NCBI GenBank assembly: GCA_964058805.1
Contig: CAXKVV010001106.1
Location: 1-28,815, forward strand
Source of the DNA: Schoenoplectus triqueter
Taxonomy: Eukaryota; Streptophyta; Magnoliopsida; Poales; Cyperaceae
Length of the DNA stretch: 28,815 nucleotides
Direction: 5' to 3'
The notes under the pieces are model-generated. The model did no database searches. It saw nothing but the letters and a program-made list of their open reading frames with translations, and was not told where the DNA came from. Shown here in pieces: positions 11,354 through 21,132 of the stretch. The position numbers were made by a program, and so were the translations under genes. The first letter of the stretch is position 1; every line of letters begins with the position of its first letter.

Positions 11354-12823
11354 GAAAGAGAAGTTAAAAAATGAAATGTAGGATTTATACCTGAAAAGGA
11401 GTAGAAGCAAATATCAACAATAATAATTAAACCAAGTGGCAGCTGTATTATTTGCTCATGGTTGAGGACAAATAAAAGTTCCAGAATATGGAGCACGATG
11501 ACATAAAAGCAACTCGTGCAGACGGCGGGACTACCCTGAAACATTTAACAATATAACAATCGCATTAGCATGTAAGGTTTAATAATACAATACATCCTAT
11601 GAAACGATACAACATTTGTACTATTTTTTTCACAGCTCCCTTCAGTTTGACGTACTTATAAATATGCTCGAAATGAAGAGATTGACACTATTTGATTAAG
11701 TAATATTTATAAAATATATAAAAGAAGGTACAGAAGATCAATCCTAAGCAATATAACCAGACTAATCCAAGAGCCTAGTGGTATAGATTTGTAATATGTT
11801 CATTAAAAAAATTACAAATAAGCACTACTACTAATTGGCATTTGTGAAGAAAGAAATTAAAAATTGTTCCCTCTTTTTGTATAAATGTTTACACTTATGT
11901 TTGTACAAGCAAGTTACCAAACAGATCACTAACACTAATATAGAAATTCCATTAAGCACATTTTTGTTGTGATTTTACAAGAAACTGTAGGTAAAATAGT
12001 AAACTACTAAATACAATTAGATATGATCTGTATATTTTAGTAGAAATAGTAGAACAAAAAAATCTCAATTTGAAATCAGAATGAGCAATTACCCAAAGTT
12101 TAGCATCAAAACTGGGATCCAAAACCTATAACCTACAGAAGCACATCAAAAGTTAATCATGTAAGCAAGTTTCTCTTTCACAGTCCACTGCCAATATATT
12201 TTCAAAAGAGGTTACCATAAAGAAGTGTAGGAAGTGCATCCTTCTGATACTTGGAGGGTAATTGGGACAATATCCCAAGCCACAAGTTATTCCATGCAAA
12301 AATAACCGCAATCACACATGGACCAAGCACAATCTGGTTTAATATAACCTGAGAATAAAAGTACACTAACTTAGAACAATTCCTGAATTAGAATATTTAT
12401 TTCGAATCAACACCATCATAAGTCTAATATTTATGAAAACCAAATAAATTAGATCATGATTACTTCAAGAAAAAAAAACTAACATGACCCCAAATTTTAT
12501 CATATCAATTGGCACATATTTTGCAGCAGTAAAACATAATAATTTAGATAAATCCCTCTTATATTAGAAGAATTTCCTGGTGAAACATGTTTTTCACAAT
12601 TTCAAAGTCCTGCTAGCTTAAAAGAGTAATTTAAGAGATCTGAAAGGACTTGTAACTTGCTTAATGGCGTCAAATACTCTAGCTTACTGTTGAAGCTATT
12701 GATTATTCCACTCGAGTATTATATAATTTTTGTTTAGAGAATAGATTGAACGAAAACTAATATATTAAAGGATCAATTCTGTTATCCATGCCTACTAGTT
12801 ATTAATCTACTAAGCATCATCCA

Positions 12824-12834
12824 CCCCCCCCCCC
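12824..12834. repeat. poly-C tract in intron 2 of the Mpv17-like locus
   Basis: Eleven consecutive C on the plus strand (G on the transcribed sense) within the intron between exons 2 and 3. It is a simple homopolymer, prone to length variation and sequencing error. Confidence 0.8.
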
Positions 12835-14513
12835 ACACCAAAACCCTCACTTGCTCGTAACTCTTATATGTAAAGTTAGAGCAAACAAGTAATCCTTATT
12901 ATCGCTTTATCATTCAATTAATGTTAAAGTGGGGGTCACAAGAAAAAAATAAGATCTTATAATCGGCAACAAGCATAGATAAACCTCTCCAAACACATTA
13001 ACATAATGGCATAACGGTACCACAAATTGAATAGCTCCAAAAGACAAAATGTTGGTATTACACTGCCATAAGAATTGGTACATTTTGCAAATACAATAAC
13101 TCAACGTTTGTCAGTTGCAGAAGCCCCTTAGTTAATCCAAAATAGAGGTTTTTTACCTTTGCTGAGAGGTTAATAATTGAAGGCTGAGGCATGCATCAGT
13201 CAAGAAACTGGTACCAGGCATAGGAACCAGGTCCATAGAGAAAATACCCATATGATGCCATTTGCAAGGCGCAGAGCCAATCATGGTCTGACAAGAGAAT
13301 TGAAACTAACTCCTGTGATGTTGGAAATTAAAAAAGTAGGTAAGAAGAAGACCTAATTGTCAAATAAAATATCATACACAGATGTACAGAACTATATCCA
13401 ACTTCCAAAATCTAAACATATTCAAAAGTTTCTATCGGAGGTTTGTTTTGTTTGTGTGGTCGTGCAAAGGAGATTGCACCTGACACTTTTGAATATTTGC
13501 AAATAGATTCCAACCTAACATTGATTGTAATGTTTAGGAAGATATTGACAATTTCTTGATTTGAAGACTAGTCTAAACAAGAATACTGAATTTATCATCA
13601 CATTATACCAAATTTCTGAGAAATAAATCTGATTGCATTGAAGTAAATATAAGATTAGTTATTTTTGTCTTTAGTTAAGCACACCATTAGCAAATAACCC
13701 CAATTAGTGGGTGCATCCTGCAACATGAGAATGTCAGTCAAATCTAATATAACAATAAACCATGAGAAATATTTATTCAAGCCTTCATGTCATATTATAT
13801 CCCTTTTGACTAACTTAGCAGTGTATACTATTATATAATTTATAACCTGAAGCATAAGCTCGTTTTATTTCGGTAAATAAAACTAAATGATCAAACAAAT
13901 TACTTTATACAAAACATGAGTCATAAGAAAAGGACTTAATTTTAGTTACAAAGGTAACAACTCTGAATTCTACAATTACATATTCGTCTCTCGAAGACTA
14001 AAAATCATCATATTACCATTCCAAAAATAAAAGTTAACTTCAAAAATTGTCCATCCATTAACTCTCTCTTATAAAAGACTAACTCATAAATTACTCTGCT
14101 ACACTCAAAAACCAGTAGTGCACTATTGCCCCACTCTATCTAATCTCTGACCCAGCTCTGCCGCAACCTGTCTATGCCTCTATTGAAAAAAACGTATCTA
14201 ATTCTTAATTGAAGACAATTTAATTAATTTCAAATACTAACAAATATAAATGAGATAACACATAAGACTAGTGATCTCATTTAACAAATAATTTGAGATA
14301 TCCTTTTGGTTTGAAGTCAAAGTTAACGTCTTGGAATTTTGACATCTCAATGATAAATCCGTTTTGGTAAATGTAAGAATATGCATGAAATATTGAAGTT
14401 CTGCAAGGGTACGCATGGAATTCTGCCCCTATTTTGGATAAGATAGAGAACACTGTCAAATACATCGACTCTGCAGGTAGACACATAAGCTTTCGGTATC
14501 AACACTTATCAGT

Positions 14514-14620
14514 CCCATTTACCCTACCCTACAATAACAACAACGTCGACGACGACAACAACAAAGTCTTTAATCCCAAATAAATTCGGGTAGGCTAGAA
14601 ATGAAACCCAATCCAACAAC
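14514..14620. repeat. dispersed plant repeat motif with CAA/CGA trinucleotide run
   Basis: Within intron 1 of the Mpv17-like locus, an (AAC)n/(GAC)n run is followed by AAAGTCTTTAATCCCAAA and GGGTAGGCTAG. From general familiarity this layout (CAA run, then AAGCCTTTATCCCA-like, then GGGTAGGCT-like) resembles a widely dispersed plant repeat end, often attributed to SINEs. I cannot place its boundaries or confirm the family without a repeat library. Confidence 0.4.
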
Positions 14621-14993
14621 AAATCCTTTACCCCACCCACCCTACAGCACAAAAAATAAAATTTAATTAATTAACAAACATTAAACAGGCAAACTTGCCA
14701 TCGGACTCCTCATCGCTCCTTTCACGCCACCTGGAAAATTTATCACGGAACTGGGCAATGGTGTCGCCGGTCAAGGTGAGAGAGGCGGCGGTGGCGGCTG
14801 CTTGTACGGAAACCGGAACTCTTCTCTCCCGAGATTTATTGAATCCGACGAAGACGACGACGAGTTGCGACGCTTTGAGTTCCTCTTCTTCTTCTTCTTT
14901 CCATCTCCATTTGGGGGGAAAATCCCCCATAGGCATCCAAATCGAAGCATATCCATCCGAGAGCGTACGGAGAGGGAGAACCAAGGAGAAGCT

Positions 14994-15001
14994 GAGTGAA
15001 G
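14994..15001. repeat. left 8-bp target-site duplication of the hAT MITE
   Basis: GAGTGAAG here is repeated exactly at 15698-15705, immediately outside the two terminal inverted repeats. Confidence 0.9.
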
Positions 15002-15697
15002 TAGGGCTGTCAATGGATCGATCGGATTCGAATCGGAAGGATTTAAATGTCAATTCATTAAAGTACGTATTTAATAAAATTTTGAGAATTTAAATACCAA
15101 TTTATATTTTGAATCGGATTTGAATTATATATCAGATATTATGTCATAATAATATTAAAAATAACATAATTAATATATGATAAAAGAAAAATAATCATAT
15201 TATTTTAAAATTATTTCAAACTTAACTACAATCATAATTCATATTTATTACTATAGTAATCTTAAAATTATTTATTTCGATTATAAACTATAAACGTAGT
15301 AACAATTATAAATATTTATTTCAACTTTCAAAACATACAATAAACATTAAATAATATAATAAAATCTATCTAATTAATATAATAATTACTATTCAAATTT
15401 ATTATGAATCAATACAGAGTGAAACATAAATATTGCTCTTCAATTTAAACTATATTGAACATGTCTATTTTATTAATTGACATATGATATAATTTTATTT
15501 ATTTATCGAATTCATGGCCGATTCGAACTCAAATCTTATAAAATTCAAATATGAATCCATTATATTAGATTGATCATTTTCTATAATTCATATGCAGATT
15601 TAATAAACTAACGAATATATTTTAACGATTCATATACGAATTCATGTGTGCAAATTTGGATCGAATTTTTAAATTATAGATATCCATTTACAGCCTA
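15002..15697. mobile_element. hAT-superfamily MITE in the 5' region of the Mpv17-like locus
   Basis: A 696-bp non-coding element beginning TAGGGCTGTCAATGGAT and ending ATCCATTTACAGCCTA; the reverse complement of the end, TAGGCTGTAAATGGAT, matches the start with few differences. It is flanked by a perfect 8-bp direct repeat GAGTGAAG (14994-15001 and 15698-15705), the hAT hallmark. Subterminal segments share GAATCGGA/TCCGATT-like motifs and the interior is extremely AT-rich without a transposase. Removing the element and one duplication rejoins DNA upstream of the Mpv17-like start codon (14956), so the insertion is in its promoter or 5' leader. Open frames crossing from exon 1 into this element are artefacts. 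Confidence 0.88.
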
Positions 15698-15705
15698 GAG
15701 TGAAG

Positions 15706-16296
15706 TCACCGAAGTGTGAACGCAGGGCAAAGCAGGTTTAGCGCCGTTTATTTATTTTAATTTATTTTATGTTCAGTTTTCTCGGGTTGTGTGTTAGATA
15801 TTAGTGGCCCATAACAAGTGAAAGCCCAAAGGCAAGATACAACATAACCCATAAAGTATAATTGGATGAGATTGAAGCCTGTACAATAGCCACAGGATTG
15901 GATCATTTTTCTTGTTGATCTGGAATTGTTGGTTGATGCCTTGATGGTCTTGGTAAAACTCGCTTAGGGTTTTTCATGAGGCATAATATATTGGTATTGG
16001 TACAAGTACAAGTTTAATGCATGGGTAAACTGAAGGAAAAAAATGCAGAATGCAGGTTATTCATTTTCTAAAACAAAATATTTAAGCTGAAATTAATGAT
16101 TTAGTTCCGCCGCTGGTTCATTCTTAAATTTTATTATTTGGAGGTGCCTTTATTGGATGACATAAGAATATTCTTCTATTAAGTTTTTTATTTGCTTTGT
16201 TATGATTAGTGTGTATCCGTGTTGATATGAGCTTCTATGGATTGAGATTATAATGGATTAATTGCTAGGTTGGAAAATAGTTGATGCATGGCTGAT
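15706..16296. other. single-copy spacer between MITE and satellite; presumed former promoter
   Basis: About 590 bp with no recognised gene, joining the Mpv17-like 5' region to the satellite. It should hold the original upstream promoter of that minus-strand locus. It shows no similarity to the satellite monomer until about 16297, where GTAGTTATTTAGCCAA begins. Confidence 0.55.
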
Positions 16297-17130
16297 ATGA
16301 AATTTTGGGTAGTTATTTAGCCAATTTTTTTTAAAAACTCAAAAAACTTGTTTAAACAACTCTTTTTAATGTCTCTTACTTATTTTTGTGCAAAATTAGT
16401 GTCGTAGAAAGTTCATATCGAAGAGATAATTAGATAATATTCTAATAGGAATAATTATGAGTAATTATATTAATTTTTATGAAATTATGTGTAATTATGA
16501 GGTCAAATATATTAAAAAACTCAAACTAATTTTTAAATAATAGTTTCTAATGCGTCTTACTTATGTTTTGTGCAAGTTTTATTTCATAGAATATTCATAT
16601 CAAAGTTTTAATCAGAAAATCTTATAATAGACATTTTTAGGAGTAATTATATTAATTTATAAGAAATTATGTGTAGTTATGCGGCCAAAATTTTTAAAAA
16701 ACTCAAATAACTTAATAAAATAGCTATTTTTGAACCATATCACCTAGGTGTTGTGCAAAGTTAGCATGTAGAATATTCAAATCAAAGTTTTAATTAGATA
16801 ATCCTTTAAGAAACATAATTAGAAATAATTATATTAATTATCATGAAAAAAATCTGTAGTTATGAGGTCAAAAAAATTAAAAAATACAAACAACATGTTA
16901 AAATAGTAGTTTCTAATACATCTTACTTATGTTTTTGTGAAAATTAGTGTCGTAGAATATTCATATCGAAGTTTTAATTAAATAATTTTATAATAGGCAT
17001 GATTGAGAACAATTATATTAATTTGCAAGAAATTATGTATAGTTATGCAGCCAAAATATTTTAAAAACTCAAACATTTTGTTTAAATACCTGTTTTTAAT
17101 GCATCTTATTTAAGTTTTGTGCAAAATTAG
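16297..17130. repeat. diverged array edge lacking two monomers
   Basis: The first units (landmarks at 16400, 16582, 16765, 16948) match, in order, HOR units 23-26 at 21133, 21316, 21499 and 21683. They then pass directly to the equivalent of unit 1 (17131), skipping units 27 and 28 (21863 and 22046). They carry many more differences from copies 1 and 2 than those copies show from each other, as expected at an array border. Confidence 0.8.
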
Positions 17131-19316
17131 TGTCGTAGAATGTTCCTATCGAAGTGTTAATTGGATAAATATTCTAATAGACATAATTAAGAGTAATTAT
17201 ATTAATTTTTGCTAAATTATGTGGAGTTATGAGGTAAAAAATATTGAAAATCTTAAACAACCTGGTTAAACAATAATTTCTAATTAATCTGACTTTTGTT
17301 TTGTGAAAAATTAGTGTCGTAGAATATTCATATCGAAGTCTTAAGTGGACAATCTTATAATAGGCACAATTAAGGGTAATTTTATTAATTTGTACGAAAT
17401 TCTGTTTAGTTATGCGACCAAAATGTTTCAAAAACTCAATCAACATATTTAAATAGCAGTTTTTAATGCATCTTACTTATGTTTTATGAAAAATTAGTGT
17501 CGTAGAATATTCATATTGATGTTTTAATTGTATAATCCAATAATAGGCATATTTAGGAGTAGTTATATCAATTTGCAAGGAATTGTGTGTTGTTATGCTG
17601 CCAAAAATTTGAAGAAACTGATATAACTTAATGAAACAGCTGTTTTTGAATCATATTACTTGGGTGTCGTGTAAAATTAGTATAGTAGAATGTTCAAATC
17701 GATGTTTTAATTGGATAATCCTTTAAGAGGAATAATTAGGAGTAATTATATTAATTTTCATGAAATAATCTGTAGTTACGAGGCCAAAAAATTTTAAAAA
17801 TTCAAGCAACATGTTTAAATAGCAGTTTCCAATGCATATTACTTATGTTTTTGTGAAAATTAGTGTCGTAGGATATTCATATCGAAGTGTTAATTGAACA
17901 ACTTTATAATAAATATAATTAGAAGTAATAATATTAATCGGTATGAAATTATGTGTAGTTATGCGGTCAAAAATTTTGTAAAACTCAAACAACTTGTTTA
18001 AATAGTTGTTTTTAATGCATAATACTGATGTTTTGTGCAAAATTTAGTGTCGTAGAATATTCATATTGATGTTTTAATTGCATAATATTATAATAGTCAT
18101 GCTTTGAAGCAATTATAACAATTTGTAAGAAATTTTGTGTAGTTATGCGGCCAAAAAAAACTCAAACAACTTGTTTAAACAGTTATTTTTAATGCATCTT
18201 ACTTATGTTTTGTGTAAAATTAGTATCGTAGAATTTTCGCAATGAAGTGTTAATTGGATAATCTCCTAATAGGAATAATTAGGAGTAATTATATTAATTT
18301 TTACGAAATTATGTGCAGTTATGAGGCTAAACATGTTGAAAATCTTCAAAAACCTGTTTAAACAGCAGTTTCTAATTAACCTGACTTTTGTTTTGTGAAT
18401 AGTAGTGTCGTAGAATATTCATAGAAAAGTGTTAATTGGACAATCTTATAATAGACACAATTAAGATTAATTTTATTAATTTGTACCAAATTCTGTTTAG
18501 TTATTCGACCAAAAAGTTTGAAAAACTCAATCAACATATTTCAATAGCAGTTTTTAATGCATCTTACATATGTTTTGTACAAAGTTAGTGTCGAAGAACA
18601 TTCATATTGTTGTTTTAATTGGACAATCCTATAATAGACATATTTGGGAGTAATTATATTAATTTGCAAGAAATTGTGAGTTGTTACGCGGCCAAAAGTT
18701 TTGTGAAACTCAAACAACTTGTTTAAACCGTTGTTTTTAATGCATCTTACTTATGTTTTGTGTAAAATTAGTGTCATACAATATTCATACTGATGTTCTG
18801 ATTGGACAATCGTACAATAGGCATAATTTGAAGCAATTATATCAATTTGCAAGAAATTGTATGTAGTTCCAAATTTTTTTATAAAATCAAACGACTTGTT
18901 TAAACAGCTATTTTTAAAAGCATCTTACTTCAGTTTTATACAAAATTAGTGTCGTAGAATGTTCATATCAAAGTATTAATTGGATAATCATCTAATAGGC
19001 ATAATTAAGAGTAATTATATTAATTTTCACTAAATTATGGGTATTTTTGTGCCAAAAAATATTGACAATCTTAACTAATTTGTTTAACCAGCTGTTTTTA
19101 ATTAATCTTACTTATATTTTGTGAAATATTAGGGTCATAGAATGTTCATATCGAAATGTTAATTAGATAATCTTCTAATATGAATTATTAGGAGTAATTA
19201 TATTAATTTTCACGAAATTATGTGCAGTTATGAGGCAAAAAATATTGAAAATCTTAAACAACCTATTTAAAACAACAATTTCTAATTAATCTGACTATTG
19301 CTTTGTGAAAAATTAG

Positions 19317-20220
19317 TGTCGTAGAATATTTATATCGAAGTGTTAATTGTACAATCTTATAATAGGCACAATTAAGAGTAATTTATTAATTTTTACAAAA
19401 TTATGTGTAGTTATGCGGCCAACAAGTTTGAAAAACTCAACCAACAATTTAAATAGCCGTTTTTATTGCATCTTACATATGTTTTGTGCCAAATTAGTGT
19501 CGTAGAATATTCATATTGATGTTTTAATTGAAAATTCTTATAATAGAAATATTTAGGAGTAATTATATTAATTTGGAAGAAATTATGTGTTGTTATGCTT
19601 TGAAATGTTTTGAAAAACTCAAAAAACTTGCTTAGACAGCTGTTTTTAATGCACCTTACTTATACTTTAAGCAAAATCAGTATCGTAGTATATTCATTTT
19701 GTTGTTTTGATCGGACAATCTTATAATAAGTATATTTACAAGCAATTATATCAATTTGCAAGATTTTGTATGTAGTTATGAGGCCAAAATTTTTGAAAAA
19801 CTCAAACTACTTGTTTAAACGGCTATTTTTAATGTATCCTACTTTAGTTTTGTGCAAAATTAATGTCGTAGAATGTTCATATCGAAGTGTTAATCAAATA
19901 ATCTTCTAATAGGAATAATTAGGAGTAATTATATTAATTTTCAAGAAATTATGTGTAGTTATGTGATAAAAAATATTGAAAATCTTAAAGAACGTGTTTA
20001 ACCAGTTAATCTTACTTATGGTTTTTGAAAAATTAGCGTCGAGGAATATTCATATCAATGTGTTAATTGGACAATCTCATAATAGGAATAATTAGGAATA
20101 ATTATTTTAATTTGCATAAATTTTGTGTAGTTATTCGGCCAATTTTTTTTTAAAAAACTCAAAGAACTTGTTTAAACAGCTGTTTTTAATGCCTCTTACT
20201 TATTTTTTGTGCAAAATTAG
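19317..20220. repeat. nested 5-monomer block, unit 1 (HOR monomers 13-17)
   Basis: Monomers 13-17 correspond in order to monomers 18-22. Shared marks include the GGCACAATTAAGAGTAATTTA type (13 and 18), the ATATTTAGGAGTAATTATATT with GTGTTGTTATGCTT type (14 and 19), and the GCAATTATATCAATTTG with AGATTTTGTATGTAG type (15 and 20). The offset is about 904-908 bp. Confidence 0.65.
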
Positions 20221-21132
20221 TGTCGTGGAATATATCGTATCGAAGTGTTAATTGAATAATCCTTATAATAGGCACAATTAAGAGTAATTTAATTAATTTA
20301 TACGAAATTATGTGTAGTTATGCGGTCAACAAGTTTGAAAACCTCAACCAACGTATTTAAATAGCTATTTTTAATTAATCTTACAAATGTTTTCTGCAAA
20401 ATTAGTGTCGTAGTATATTCATATTGATGTTTTAATTGGAAAATCTTATAATGGACATATTTAGGAGTAATTATATTAATTTTTAAGAAATTGTGTGTTG
20501 TTATGCTTCCAAAAATTATGAATAACTCAAACAACTTGTTTATGCAGCTGTTTTTAATGCATCTTACTTATATTTTACGCAAAATTAGCGTCGTAGAATA
20601 TTCATATTGTTGTTTTGATTGGAAAATCTTATAATAGGTATAATTAGAAGCAATTATATCAATTTGTAAGATTTTGTATGTAGTTATGCGGCCAAAATTA
20701 TGGAAAAACTCAAACTACTTGTTTAAACTGCTGTTTTAATGTGTCTTAGTTAAGTTTTGTGCAAAATTAGTGTCGTAGAACGTTCATATCGAAGTGTTAA
20801 TCAGTTAATCTTCTGATAGGCATAATTAGGAGTAATTATATTAATTTTCATGAAATTATGTGTAGTTATGTGGCAAGAAAATTTGAAAATCTTAAAGAAC
20901 TTGTTTAACCATCTGTTTTTAATTAATCTTACTTTTGTGAAAAATTAGTATCGTAGAATATTCATATCGACGTATTAATTGGACAATCTTATAATAGACA
21001 TAATTAGGAGTAATTATATTAATTTGTATGAAATTTTGTGTGGTTATTCGGACAAAAGTTTTGTAAAACTCAAAGAACTTGTTTAAACGGCTGTTTTTAA
21101 TGCCTCTTACTTATCTTTTTATGCAAAATTAG
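20221..21132. repeat. nested 5-monomer block, unit 2 (HOR monomers 18-22)
   Basis: Partner of the preceding block. Similarity between the two blocks is clearly lower than between HOR copies, so this duplication predates the spread of the 28-mer. Monomers 8-11 share some of the same type order, suggesting a still older related block. Confidence 0.6.

Larger units (their letters stand above)
11448..14956 (-). pseudogene. Mpv17/PMP22 (SYM1-type) membrane protein gene, five exons, disrupted
   Basis: Mpv17/PMP22 proteins are small four-helix membrane proteins of peroxisomes, mitochondria or plastids. Reading right to left: exon 1 about 14956-14699 (core TAASLTLTGDTIAQF); exon 2 about 13312-13157 (LSDHDWLCALQ, YGPGSYAWYQFLD, MPQPSIINLSAK); exon 3 12348-12216 (VILNQIVLGP, IFAWNNLWLG, YQKDALPTLLY); exon 4 12132-12093 (GYRFWIPVLMLNFG); exon 5 11535-11448 (VVPPSARVAF, IFWNFYLSSTMSK, then TAA). 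Exons 2-5 join with matching phases at GT-AG introns, and the protein ends like a normal family member. Two lesions argue against function. TGA at 13196-13198 lies between FLD and CMPQP, where the conserved block should continue. In exon 1 the plausible N-terminus (from ATG at 14956, ending EEFRFPYKQ) is in a different frame from the family core. The exon 1-2 junction lacks an obvious GT donor in the right phase. A hAT MITE interrupts the 5' leader. The family call is firm; loss of function could be overturned if the TGA or indel is an assembly error. Confidence 0.8.

Noticed and set aside
11281..11544. Minus-strand open frame of 87 codons over the last Mpv17-like exon
   Set aside because: It is out of the family frame. 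The exon reads VVPPSARVAF...STMSK then TAA at 11448 in another frame, so this open frame is a shadow plus 3' UTR.
12093..12095. Glycine after LNF in exon 4/5 as another inactivating change
   Set aside because: Some relatives may have W or G here and the splice phase is preserved, so it cannot be counted as damage.
14695..15093. Plus-strand open frame of 132 codons and other frames across exon 1 and the MITE
   Set aside because: They lie antisense to the recognised Mpv17-like exon, are Ser/Phe-rich low-complexity shadows, and run into the hAT MITE.
17174..17446. Minus-strand open frame of about 90 codons that recurs at 22272-22544 and 27377-27649; similar recurring frames at 20298-20534 and 25405-25641
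   Set aside because: These are satellite monomers. A period near 183 (3 x 61) keeps a frame open across units, the translation is just the AT-rich repeat, and recurrence follows the HOR period rather than gene copies.
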